In this document: positions 22,585 through 32,297 of the stretch, piece after piece
How positions within the stretch are numbered: the first letter of the stretch is position 1
Layout of the letters: each line of letters begins with the position of its first letter
Notes under the pieces: model-generated
What the model was told of the DNA's origin: nothing
Seen by the model: the letters and a program-made list of their open reading frames with translations, nothing else
Databases searched by the model: none
Source: Symsagittifera roscoffensis
Lineage: Eukaryota > Xenacoelomorpha > Acoela > Convolutidae
Direction of reading: 5' to 3'
Length of the DNA: 64,000 bases
Assembly (NCBI RefSeq): GCF_963678635.1
Contig: NC_087065.1
Coordinates: forward strand, 15,721,853 to 15,785,852
Made by a program: the position numbers and the translations under genes

Positions 22585-23820
22585 TCAGCTCACGTGTGCC
22601 ACTGAGTGTCGGTACGCCGCCACAAGCGGGTCGGGAAAGGCATATGTCACTGCCGGTCCGTAGATGCAGGTCACTACCTCACTAAGCTCCCTGATCATCC
22701 CTTGTGGTTCAGATCTCATGGCTAGACATAGATCCGTCAAGAGAGGCATACCTCCATTCGCCTCCTTCCATTCCCCTTTCGTTTTAGGATTCTTCTCTTC
22801 TCCCGTCAGGTATCGATTCTGCATCAAGAGGTACTCCACCAACAGCGTCTTCAATCCGGCCATGCACTTGTACGAGTAGGTCTCCGCGCTGGGATGGGTT
22901 TTCCCCATCGACAGAGGCTCTCCATACTTCATCAATCTATGAAATGCGGTCAGCTCTCCGTGGGTCAAGAGTACTAGTGTCAAATACCCGTCAATTCGTA
23001 GTGTTTCCACACCTCTACTTAACATGTAGGCCGGACCCATGTTAAAACGATATCTGGGGTAGACCAAGTATAGGGCCAACAAGAGATTTATGGGCATGTG
23101 CAGCAATTCCTGCACGAACGCGTCGAAGATGGTATCTCTCGCGTAGAACACTCTAGCCATGTAACTCTTCTCCCAACAAGGACTCAAGAATCTCAAGATC
23201 TCGTGATCCTTACTCGTCTTCAGATCACCCCTCGCGTGTTCCCTACAGAACCCCCCAATGGTAACTTCATTCGCCGCCGTGACAAATCTTCCTACTGTCA
23301 TGTCCCTGCTCTCTGCCACTTCCAATTGTCCCTCAAGAAACTCTCATACCTGCTTGATGAGGAGTGGTGCACTCTCCCGACTCTTGTCCGTGGCATTCTC
23401 AAGCCTTGTTGTTAGGAACGACCACCTGCCTCTCTCTTGCATCAGACGGTATGCCATTGCTTCCAACTGTTTCTCGGCCGCAGCCACGTTTTTTCTCTCG
23501 TTGTTCGGTCCCCTCGCCTTGCTGGTGGAGCTCGCGATAGTCAAATCCATGCCTCGAAACCATAGACTTGCTGTCAAGCGGTTAATTGCCGGGTGGTCAT
23601 CCCCAATTTCTAGATTGAACTTCAACTGTCGAGTAAGGTTCGAGATCTCAAGCAAGAGGACCTCGTCCAGTACCATGAGGATGTCTGCTAATTCATAAAA
23701 TCCCCTCAAGGCATGAGACACGTCAGCCCATGCCGCTGCTAGTTCTGACTTCAGGAACCTCAAGTTTGTCGGCTCTAGCTCGCGATTAGGGGCAGCTATC
23801 AATACCCACCAAACGCGTTC
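22585..23820 (-). pseudogene. Central part of the SGNH-containing cargo protein, unknown domain
   Basis: The frame 23802-23344 and the frame 23325-22585 are in the same register, separated by a single TGA at 23344-23346 (KQV*EFLEGQ). One frameshift near 23820 joins them to the frame coming from 24012. Features include KARGPNNERKNVAAAEKQLE, a cysteine-poor helical stretch, and moderately hydrophobic runs (MPINLLLALYLVYPRY, GYLTLVLLTHGEL). The segment is about 400 residues, well behaved in composition, and matches no family I know. The number of breaks per kb is similar to that in pol, so it probably decayed over the same time. Confidence 0.5.
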
Positions 23821-24011
23821 CCTTCCGCTGTCAGGATCAACATGGCATACACGAACTGCAAAGCGGGTGGCATGCTCGCGTAGCCCGGGGACTTCGTAAA
23901 CGCCACTCTCGTCTTGGGTCCGAATCTAGAAACCACTGACTCCTGCACCTCGTTCATCGCAGCGAACAACGTTTGAATCGCCTCCCAGATCTTCTTGGGC
24001 GTTGCCGCCTC

Positions 24012-26345
24012 TCACTTCAGGTTCTCCAGTAATCCTGCCGAATGCAAGTGATCGTTCATTCCTGCAAACAGCAGCAACTTCGGCTCACAAGGCATTTCCG
24101 ATTTGATCGCTACCACCAGGGTTAGCATCTGATTTAGCTCCGCATCAGGCAGCAAATACACCAAGGTTTCCAGCCAAAACAATTTAGAAGACGTCCCTTC
24201 AAAATCCGAGCCCGCCACGATAATCACTCTTGCCGCTCCCGGGTCTGATCGATCAAATATTGCCAATGTTTTTGGCAACTGTGAGTTCCCACAGGGTTTG
24301 CCATATCTAGGATCATCGGCTAACCTAGAACCCTCGTACGCGGCATCCGGGAGCCCCATGTCCCCCGGCTCAAGCAGCTTCTCCACCACTCCTAATTGTG
24401 CGCGAGTTGCCACCCTGATTCGGGCTGCACTTGTTCGGTGCTTGGGAGTTTCCACTATAAGTCCCGGACTTCCCAGCTGCTTGCGTGGTCTGTAGTTTAT
24501 TGGTCCCATCACCGACTCCAGCGGGATCCCGGTCAAGTCGGCTGCCTCCATTGTCTTTGCTCTCGAGAAGTGCGCTTCATGGGCTTTTAACCAATCCACA
24601 CAATGGTGTCGACTCAATTCCTCGTGTGGCATATCCTTGAGTCCCAAGACCTCCGCTAACTCCTGTCTGCACTCCAAATCCTCCAGGTCCAACTCTTTTA
24701 CTCTCTCCGAATATCGCGTCTTGTTCGCCTCTGCTGGTCTCTCCACCTTCTTGTCGTCCACCACCACTACCGATGAAACCAGCGAACTCTGGGGAGTGGA
24801 AGACTCCGCCTCCTCAGCCTCCATCGGTGTGCACCCTGGTTGCCTGGTCCGGCTACTCCTTGAATTATCTCTCGAACCAGCTCTCCCTCCCAGACGGCTG
24901 GATAGGGGTCTAGGGGCATAGATAGGAGGGATCGGGGGTGGACCCAAGGTGAACTGGGCCATTTCTAGCAGGTCCGACTCTAGCTGGTTTATGTGTCTCT
25001 GGAAGACACCATTAAGCCACTCAGTTCCCTTGGGCGTGTCGAAGTGGATGCCATCCGAGGATGCATCGCGCGGGAGGGAGTGTTCCATCAGGTCGGCCAC
25101 ATCCAGCAACCTCACGGGGAGCACGCTTCTCTGCTGAATCTGCCTGATTTCTTCATTGATATTTCGCACCTTCTCATTCATTTCCATCGCATGCTGGTCA
25201 AACATCATGTTGTATGGGACCGTACAGATGGTGAGTATTGCGGGATGAAACCAAATCCTCAGCTCTTGAAGGATACAACTCATCTTCTCGTGCAACCTCA
25301 TCACCTTCCTTGACTCTCCTCTAGACACATCATTGGTCCCCATCATCAGAGTGACCGTGTACATCTTCACCATATCCAGGGACGCCAACTTCTGCGGTGT
25401 CACAGCTCCAGAAAAACTCAAGACCCCAACCTGCCAGTGTGACTGGATCCGCGTCAGCACCCGTATCAAGCTGTCCCCTATGATCAGGTGAACTGAACCA
25501 TCCGGTATCCTGGCTTGAGTGAAATATTCAGCCCAGGCCGCGTCATGAAAACAGTCCCTCCTGGCCCGCTGCGCTGCCGTCCAGTACATCCGGTTGTGCC
25601 TGTGGTATGCGCCATCCTTATTTTTCTTATAGCTCGCGATTGTCACGCTCCTAACTGGATGGTCCCTCCAAGTAGGAGGTCGCCCTTCTTTCACTGAATC
25701 CTCACAGGCTCTCGACTGTAACCTCTCTTCCCTCTCTTGCAGTATCTTGAGACGCGATGAACCCGACCCAGCTTGGCTACTGCTTGTGGTTGAATTAGGG
25801 GTATACCCTGGGAGGTTGATCTCCATCAATGGTCGCACCGATTGCGCATCCAGACTGTGCACAGAGGGTAACGGTTCGGGTGGTATCCACACCTCCAGGC
25901 CCTCATTCATGTGCTCCTGGGCCGTCCGGTCTAAGTTGAACAGGCCACTGGGCCTAGGAGCCTCATCCACCTTCAATCGCGATTCAAGTCTCGATGCTGT
26001 GGCGCCTTGCTCTCTTGTCCGTGTCCTCTTTTCCTTCTGTCTCGCGAGCTCTCGCTGTCTTCTCTGGAGCGTCACCTTTTCCGACTTCAGCTGCTCGCAG
26101 TTCGCCTCGTTCTCGCGGACCCTCTGTTCTTGCAGGTACTCCGCCTTGATCATGTTGAGATCACTCCACGCCTGATCTCTCTCGAGGATCGCCTGATCTC
26201 TCTCCAGATTTGCCTGGTCCCTCTCAAGCTTCGCGCCATCCCTGTCAAGGTTCGCCTTGTCCTTCTCCCTCTGTGCCCTCTCTAGTTCCCTCTTCAGGCT
26301 GATGAGGTCCGGGTATGCCTCCTCTGTCTGTTGAGACCGTATCAT
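24012..26345 (-). CDS. SGNH/GDSL-hydrolase-domain protein with N-terminal heptad repeats, retroelement cargo
   Basis: An uninterrupted 777-codon frame starts at an ATG at 26345. Residues 20-125 are a highly charged coiled coil with tandem ANLERDQ-type heptads (about 28-60). A linker rich in S, T and P follows. Residues about 284-450 form an SGNH hydrolase: block I IIGDSLIR with Ser292, block II FSG with Gly313, block III MMGTNDVSRG with Asn338, block V DGIHFDTPKG with Asp431 and His434. All four signature residues are kept. Near the end GSDFEG (712) and LLLFAGMNDHL (762) may mark a second, altered SGNH fold. The stop at 24012 is a TGA in an LK*EAATP context where CGA would restore reading, and coding quality continues beyond it. 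SGNH/GDSL domains act as esterases or lipases, and in some retrotransposons as ORF1 esterases. The substrate here is unknown. Confidence 0.8.
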   Translation of the reverse strand: MIRSQQTEEAYPDLISLKRELERAQREKDKANLDRDGAKLERDQANLERDQAILERDQAWSDLNMIKAEYLQEQRVRENEANCEQLKSEKVTLQRRQRELARQKEKRTRTREQGATASRLESRLKVDEAPRPSGLFNLDRTAQEHMNEGLEVWIPPEPLPSVHSLDAQSVRPLMEINLPGYTPNSTTSSSQAGSGSSRLKILQEREERLQSRACEDSVKEGRPPTWRDHPVRSVTIASYKKNKDGAYHRHNRMYWTAAQRARRDCFHDAAWAEYFTQARIPDGSVHLIIGDSLIRVLTRIQSHWQVGVLSFSGAVTPQKLASLDMVKMYTVTLMMGTNDVSRGESRKVMRLHEKMSCILQELRIWFHPAILTICTVPYNMMFDQHAMEMNEKVRNINEEIRQIQQRSVLPVRLLDVADLMEHSLPRDASSDGIHFDTPKGTEWLNGVFQRHINQLESDLLEMAQFTLGPPPIPPIYAPRPLSSRLGGRAGSRDNSRSSRTRQPGCTPMEAEEAESSTPQSSLVSSVVVVDDKKVERPAEANKTRYSERVKELDLEDLECRQELAEVLGLKDMPHEELSRHHCVDWLKAHEAHFSRAKTMEAADLTGIPLESVMGPINYRPRKQLGSPGLIVETPKHRTSAARIRVATRAQLGVVEKLLEPGDMGLPDAAYEGSRLADDPRYGKPCGNSQLPKTLAIFDRSDPGAARVIIVAGSDFEGTSSKLFWLETLVYLLPDAELNQMLTLVVAIKSEMPCEPKLLLFAGMNDHLHSAGLLENLK

Positions 26346-26671
26346 GGCGGTCTGGTGGGGAGTGGAAATTCTCCCGCACCATATTCTGTGTTGTTACTCA
26401 AGCCAGGATTCCTCGCCAAGTCGAACCCCCTCACGCCTCCATCCACATTCCAGGACAAACATTTGGTCTGTTCTTGATTGGATATCCCTTCCGTCGTGTA
26501 GCCAACCATCAAACCAGCTTCTGTCGCTGATTCCCTGCATTCACCCTGCGCCTCTAACTGTAGGATGGCTTTGAACATCACCGCCATCCTCTCATCGACT
26601 TGAGTGTAGTCCAGATCCCTCAAGCGTTTGTACAGTTCATCGAGCGTAGGTCTCTTGAGCGCTGCAGGCAT
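26342..26671 (-). CDS. Small upstream cargo frame overlapping the SGNH frame
   Basis: This is a 109-codon frame from an ATG at 26671. Its TGA stop overlaps the ATG of the following frame as ATGA (26345-26342). The N-terminal half is helical and charged (RPTLDELYKRLRDLDYTQ). The C-terminal half has KCLSWNVDGG and ends proline-rich. It may be a separate small protein whose stop lets ribosomes reinitiate at the next ATG, or the N-terminus of the same protein after a frameshift. No domain is recognised. Confidence 0.45.
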   Translation of the reverse strand: MPAALKRPTLDELYKRLRDLDYTQVDERMAVMFKAILQLEAQGECRESATEAGLMVGYTTEGISNQEQTKCLSWNVDGGVRGFDLARNPGLSNNTEYGAGEFPLPTRPP

Positions 26672-27180
26672 AGATTTCCAAAAAGCGATCTGCCATTGTC
26701 ACAATCTTTAGATGATCTCACGTGTCAACCAAATCGAGAATTACCTTGTGAACCAACTTGAGAATTACCTTACCAACCAACTTGAGATTTGAGAAAAATT
26801 TCCCTTCAAACGCTGCTTATCGTGAACTCGTTCAGGATCTTCTTTTTCCTTCCAAATGAGTGCGACTAGGTCGTCAACTCAATTTTACAAATCAATCTAA
26901 AAATAAAATCCATTTTATACTAAGATGTTCTGCTCCCAATCTAAATCCCCTCATTATTGTGGTTAAAACATTATCCCTCCATTTGTTTCACTAAAATAGT
27001 TTAATTGCAATTTTTAAGAGCATGCGGTTTTATTTAGTGTTTTAGCATCGTCAACTCTTTAAATTTTAATTGTCATGGCAATTGCGTTAAAATCCATCTA
27101 CCTGCTTCGAGATCCCCATGTAACCTTACTCGAGATCCCCATGTACCCTTAACTCGATACCTCCAATGTCCGCTCGTAGC
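26672..27180. other. Non-coding spacer inside the cargo region
   Basis: About 500 bp between two cargo frames, AT-rich unlike its surroundings, with stops in all frames. The phrase AACTTGAGAATTACCTT and close variants occur three times within 26735-26790. ACTCGAGATCCCCATGTA is repeated around 27110-27140. It could hold a splice acceptor or internal promoter for the downstream cargo, but nothing specific supports that. Confidence 0.4.
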
Positions 27181-27881
27181 TCAGGCGATACTCAAGTAGT
27201 ATTTTCTGTGTAGGTGTACCATTATCTCTGTTTCTGCGAAGACCACGTGTAGGATGGCATATAACTCCCTTGGGCTCAACTTACCCCTGTTTGGGTCATA
27301 ATCAGGCATCGAGACCTCCACTTTCCCTCTTTCAACCAAGAATTCTCTCAGACCCGTTAGCGCCAACATCACGTGCTCAGGATTTATCGTATTACTTTCA
27401 TTGACCCTCGTTACCAGAAAGCACAGGTATTTGCCTGGGACTTGTGAAACTGATGGGGGAAGCGCAGCCATTCCTCCCAGCCCGGTCTCTGTCTAAATAG
27501 AAACTCCACGTTCTGATATTCTCCCTTGAAGTCTGTCTCTAGCCTCGATTTGAAGTTCATGTCCGCCGTTATACAGATCGCGCTAGTCCTGTCTGACAAA
27601 ATGAAGTCGCTGTCCGTTATCAAGATGCTTTCCGAGTAATCATTGGTTATTTCAAATTTTGTTTTGAAATTTCGTCCTATGGTAGGCTCGGCCTCTTCCT
27701 CGTCCAGTTCCAGCCCGCTGGTCTCTCTCACTTCTCTGAGTTTCTTTATTATCAAATTTTTGGTGCGGGTAAGTTTGTGTTTTCCCTCCTTTCTATCTCG
27801 CTCTGCTCCAGATCTGTTTCTTGTTCTGGTGTGGAGTAGTCTGCCTGCGGGTAATGTTCGTTGTCGTTGGTGATTTGCCAT
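27181..27881 (-). pseudogene. First cargo frame after pol, unrecognised, one frameshift
   Basis: The frame 27881-27411 (156 codons) and the frame 27471-27181 hand over near 27460 (RPGWEE then AALPPSVSQVPGKYLC), giving about 230 residues. The N-terminus is basic (KLTRTKNLIIKKLREVRE) and the middle acidic. The C-terminal part contains HVMLALTGLREFLVERG and LSPRELYAILHVVF, which look helical. It lies 60 bp after the end of integrase on the same strand. It is not an integrase extension that I recognise. Confidence 0.4.
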
Positions 27882-27943
27882 TCATTCTCTGCCACCAATT
27901 CGCCCACACTCAGTAACTCTTGGCTTAATTCATCAGACTGTAT

Positions 27944-28712
27944 CTAGTCAATCAAGAAGTCATCCCCGTACCTATTGTACCTCATGCCTGTCCGTTTGCG
28001 ATTACCACTCCTAGTTACTGCTGTTATCGGCAAATCTGGTTCCGTCCTCTTTGGCACCTCATCCTGCTCCGGGTCGTTCCAGTCTTCCTCCGCAAAGGAT
28101 TCCGCATCTGAGCCTGCTTCTATTTTTTCATTATCGTCCATGCTCACGTCCTCGTTGCCATCATTCTTTTCCCTGGTGCCTTTTTCGTTCACTTCGCATG
28201 CTGGCTCTACCATCAGGTACTCTATTCCCTCCGTATTCTGCGGTACGCACCAGTCCTCCGGAGATGGTACATGGGGCTTCAGGTTTTCATATTGCGCTGC
28301 TCGCCGCGTACTCAAACGGTAGAACCGTCCCTGCTGGTGTACTTCCGTGATCATGAATGGTCCTCTCCACTTCTTGAGTAGTTTTTTCGTCCCGTTGGGA
28401 GGTATGACATTCTGGAACACCCAGAAGTATTGGCCCACTGCATGCGGTTTAGCCTGAATTATCTTTCTGTCATATCTCTTCCGCTGCCTCATTTGCGCTT
28501 GCGCCGTGTTCCTCCTGCACAGCACGTTTAGTTCCTGTTGTCTCTTGACCGCTTCCTTCACATAAGCTTAAGGCGACGTCTTTTTCCCTTCGTGTTCTGG
28601 GTGAAAGAACGTTAGGGGCATTGCTCTCTCCCTGCCCGTTAACTTCATGAAGGGGCTGATTGCTGTCGTCGAGTGTTGCGTGCTGTTGTACGCCCCCACC
28701 ACTTGCGGTATC
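27944..28712 (-). pseudogene. Integrase C-terminal region of the giant element
   Basis: After a frameshift at about 28713 the reading continues as TRIPQVVGAYNSTQHSTTAI, which is the end of the core region. It then runs through the frame 28561-27944 with MRQRKRYDRK, YFWVFQNVI, KKLLKKWRGPFMITEVHQ, the beta-barrel-like region that follows the core in gypsy integrases. The last 90 residues are acidic and end in RYNRYGDDFLID. Relics A and B preserve the same region. Confidence 0.75.
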
Positions 28713-29339
28713 CTAGTCTGTTATGTATCTCGAATCATATACCCTCAGCATGTTCACCAACGTCCTGTTCTGTCTCTCCACTAACCCGTTAGTCTGAGGA
28801 TGGTAAGTCGTCGAATGCGCTTGAGCAATGTGTGACCTCTTAATCAATTCTTTTGTCAGGTCACCCACGAAGGCCTTCCCGTTGTCCGACTGAAATGTCA
28901 TCAGACAACCATATCGTGATATCCAATGTGTTATCAAGTGGTCACAAGTCTCCTCCGCTGAGGCTGATTGACAGGGCACTGCTTCCGCCAACTTTGTGAA
29001 GTGGTCTATTATGACCAGTATCTGGTTATATCCCAACTCTGTCATGCAGATCTTCTGATGGTCTATCTGCACAACCTCGTTGAATTCCCGGCTCTCGACA
29101 GACTTGAGCGGGAACTTCATCTTCCGTGGGTCTTTCACTTGTAGACATGCCAGACATGCGTTCACCCATCTCTCGCAGGCTTTTCTTAATCCCGGCCAAT
29201 CAAACCTGTGTAGTATTCTCTGTTGCACTTTGTCTATCCCCTGATGCCCCATTTGATCGTGCGATCTGAATAACACCTCCGTTTGTAGTTCCCCATCTCG
29301 GTGCCTCATCTTCTCTTCTGCCAGTATCGTATCATGCAT
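28713..29339 (-). CDS. Integrase (HHCC zinc finger and DD35E core) of the giant element
   Basis: A continuous 208-codon frame encodes the N-terminal HHCC zinc-binding region (H...GHQGIDKVQQRILHRF...C..C). It is followed by the RNase H-fold core: first Asp in VVQIDHQKI, second Asp in FQSDNGKAF, and Glu in HPQTNGLVERQNR. Thirty-five residues separate the second Asp and the Glu, as in retroviral and gypsy integrases. The catalytic triad is intact. The frame ends at a TAG caused by a one-base shift, after which integrase sequence continues. Integrase inserts the cDNA copy into host DNA. Confidence 0.92.
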   Translation of the reverse strand: MHDTILAEEKMRHRDGELQTEVLFRSHDQMGHQGIDKVQQRILHRFDWPGLRKACERWVNACLACLQVKDPRKMKFPLKSVESREFNEVVQIDHQKICMTELGYNQILVIIDHFTKLAEAVPCQSASAEETCDHLITHWISRYGCLMTFQSDNGKAFVGDLTKELIKRSHIAQAHSTTYHPQTNGLVERQNRTLVNMLRVYDSRYITD

Positions 29340-29901
29340 AGACTATCTTGATCATCGTTGCTTTTCTCTGAGTCTTCATCCCATTCTTCACACTCCCCGG
29401 ACAAATTTTCTTCTTCAGCATCTTCCTCTGCACTGTCCCTCTCCCCGGACTCTTGACCCAGTCCCAGGTGCTCAGCCTCCTCCTTGAATGCTACCTTCTT
29501 CTTCCTGACCATAGTCCTCTCAAGTATGTCCTCAGGGATCCTCTCAACCAATGACTGCACGACTTCTCTTCCATCGGGTTTCCTTTCTTTCGAGGAGTCC
29601 TCTCTACCATCCGCCTCATTTCTTCTCAATTTCGTGACCTCTGGTTCTTCTGCACCCTTATCTTGTACCACAGGTTTATCGTCTGCCAGCTTCTCGAGTA
29701 ATCTCATCGAGTCTTCTGTGCATCTCCCGTTTCTACTTGGTTGAGATCGTAGCCTTTTGCCTTGAGCGTCTCCCTCACAATTTTTGACTTGAGCATTATC
29801 CCCGTTGGCATCCCTCGGGTCTTTTTCAAGATTGTTTTCTCTGGAAGTTCCTTTGGTAGTTCGGGGTGATCCTCAATGGGTTTGCCAACTTGTCGAGCCA
29901 T
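29306..29901 (-). pseudogene. Acidic linker between RNase H and integrase
   Basis: The frames 29901-29704 and 29707-29306 follow the RNase H domain. They are charged and low in complexity (EEDAEEENLSGECEEWDEDSE). Such a long acidic insert between RNase H and the zinc finger is unusual for gypsy pol, where the spacer is normally short. The end of this frame overlaps the start of the integrase frame. Confidence 0.6.
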
Positions 29902-30602
29902 CTCGTGAGTGGAAGGCTATCATACGTTTCCTTATCCATGAAGGAGAAGCCATCTTTGATTTCTGGCCTATCCGCCTCTCTCTGTTCCTGTCTCTCGTAG
30001 AACTCCGTCTTCTTACTCAAGCTGTCGGCATTTTGATGTTTTTCTCTCGTCCTATGCTCAATTATCATGTTGTATCCATCCAGGTGAACTATCCATCTCC
30101 CTATGTAGCTTTGATCCATTGAGTACGTTTTCAACCAGCTGAGTGCCCTGTTGTCGACTCGTAACTTGAACGGCTCGCTGCCTAGGTATGCCCTGTTTTT
30201 CTCGACAAAGGTAACCACCGCGAACATCTCTGCATTGGACGCCCCGTAATTCATCTCCGTATCACTCAAGACTTTACTCCCGTATGCTATTGGTCTCAAG
30301 ACTGTCTTCCCAATCCACTCCTGCTATTGACGGAGAATGCCAGAAATCGCTACTACCGATGCATCCGTGTCCAGCACGTACATTTCATTTTCCGTTGGCA
30401 TCCCTAGCACCGGTGCTTCGCACAACTCCTCCTTTATTCTCTGGAATGATTCTTCCGCCGCGTTACTCCACGTGAACTTCTTGCCTTTGTGCCTCATCAG
30501 TTGTTGCATCGGGTACACTTTGTCCGCATAGCCCTTGAGGAACTCCCTGTAGTAGTTCGCAAAACCCGGGAAGCTCATCAATTGATGTTCCCTTTTTGGC
30601 AA
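29826..30602 (-). pseudogene. RNase H domain of the giant element
   Basis: The frame 30602-30324 holds the thumb and connection region (FPGFANYYREFLKGYADKVYPM) and the first RNase H motif in DTDASVVAISGIL. The frame 30299-29826 continues with NYGASNAEMFAVV, LRVDNRALSWL and HRTREKHQNADSLSK, the later RNase H motifs. A frameshift near 30310 separates them. RNase H degrades the RNA template during cDNA synthesis. Confidence 0.88.
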
Positions 30603-30605
30603 TTT

Positions 30606-31625
30606 TCACGTCAGGTACGCTTCTACTGCATCTGGGTCTGGTCTGATGCCATGTCTATCCACTATTCTCCCCAGGTATTTTATCGAGTCCTTGAGTATTT
30701 CACACTTTGATGGTTTGCATTTAAGTCCAGATCTCTTCATGCAGGCGAACACCTCGTCCAGTCGTTCGATATGATCCTCTAGTGTCGGCGTCGCAATTAC
30801 CACGTCATCCACGTAGCATATTACCAGATTGCCGTATTTCTTTGTTACACCGATCAATGCGTGTGCCATCAACCGTTGAAATGTGGCCGTGGCGTTGCAA
30901 AGACCAAAAGGCATCCTTTTCCATTGAAACAGCCCCAGGCAAGCCCTGTCTTGTCCCTGTCCTGCTTTCTCAGTGGTACCTGCCAAAAAACTGATCCTAA
31001 ATCAAGAGTCGTAAAAATTTTGCGTCCCCCAACTTCGAGAGGCTCTCATCTATTCTAGGTATGGGATAGGCATCCTTCACCGTGACGGAGTTCAGATACC
31101 GAAAGTCGCAGCAAAACCTTAATTGGTCGCCCTTCTTTTTTTAGCCATCACTACTCCACACGCCCACGTTGGTTTGGATGGTTCTATCATATCATAGTCT
31201 AGTAAGGTCTCTATCTCTTTTCTACATGCATCCGATTTGTGTGGGGTCATGCGCCTTGCCCCCCCCCCCCCCCTATGCGGCACCCTCGTCTCTTCAAGCT
31301 CATTTTCATTTTCAACAAAATTACAACATCCAATATCTGCCTCATTCCTCTCTAGTACATTTTTGATGGCTTCGAGCTGTTCATCCGTTACCTTGCCCCT
31401 CAAGTGCTCTATTTCATGTAAAACTGGTTTATCCATTTCCATTTCCTCTAGTGTGGGTCTTTCTGGGAAATTCGAACAGCTCGAAAGTCCATCGTCTGTC
31501 TCTGACTTAAGTGACTTCACAAGACCTGATGAATCTTTTATTTTCTTCAATCGTCTCAAGATACAAATCTTGTCCCTATGATTGGGACATTCAAGTACTT
31601 CATTCTCTTTTACATTTTCAGTCAT
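30606..31625 (-). pseudogene. Reverse transcriptase of the giant element
   Basis: The frame 31625-31119 contains the N-terminal fingers (DYDMIEPSKPTWACGVVMAKK). The next stretch encodes LRFCCDFRYLNSVTVKDAYPIPRIDE in another frame. The frame 30986-30606 contains FQWKRMPFGLCNATATFQRLM and the catalytic YVDD box (30815-30804). At least two frameshifts near 31120 and 31000, plus in-frame stops around 31000, break the palm. A 15-nt C run at 31259-31273 (glycines on the coding strand) lies in the fingers and may itself have changed length. Motif order and the YVDD box are typical of Ty3/gypsy. Confidence 0.9.
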
Positions 31626-31631
31626 TTCATA

Positions 31632-32297
31632 TCAAGTTTTCACGGGTAAAGCATATCCCAGCTTCCTTCCCCTCTGGATTGTGATGGGTATGTCAAGAGT
31701 TTTCAACAAAACACTGACGCAGAGGCGGCTCTTGTTTATCGAGAAAGATCTTCCTAAAACAGCAGCACTTTGACTGTTTGGATTTGGGGCTATACATACT
31801 TGCTTGTTACCACTTAGTTCTTTATAATTTTTTATCCGCAAGCTTACAATTGCCGCTTCGTTCGCTTTCAGCCTTACCCTCCTACTCAAGAATACCGGCG
31901 CTTTATTCTCATTTGCCATTATCAGATTTACCGGTTCAATTACGTACTTCCTATCCGGGTTCCGTATCCTGAACATGGCATTGTTCAGATCAATCATTAC
32001 GTCGAAATTACTGATGAAGTATCTGCCTAAAATGAATTGGTCAGACTCATCTAGGTTCTCCACCACAAGAAAGCTCATCCACAGGTTGCGTTCCCCTAGA
32101 TTTAGGGCTATTATTGGTGTTCTGCCTAGTACCCGCAGCGCCCCTTTGTTTGCAGCTGACAGCCGTATTCTTGAGTCTATCAAATCATCTTTGTCGAAAC
32201 TCATTCGCTCCCAAGTTTCAATTGGTATAACGCTCAAAACTGCTCCCGTATTAAGTAACCCGCGTAACTGAGTCTTCTTGCCACTTATGTCAAGCAC
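31632..32297 (-). pseudogene. Retroviral-type aspartic protease with mutated active site
   Basis: This 221-codon frame has the protease pattern RGLLNTGAVLSVIP, then RVLGRTPIIALNL, then QFILGRYFISNFDVMIDL. The catalytic triplet, normally DTG, reads NTG here. In the later ILGRDF motif the Asp reads Tyr. A frame of normal length with a lost catalytic Asp indicates a protease that cannot cut. It overlaps the upstream linker frame by 13 bp. It would process Gag-Pol in an active relative. Confidence 0.82.

Noticed and set aside
20816-22663. Long plus-strand open frames (175 and 265 codons) across 20.8-22.7 kb
   Set aside because: They are antisense to the cargo frames, have serine/leucine/proline-rich shadow composition and no domains. 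The minus-strand frames have heptads, motifs and consistent order.
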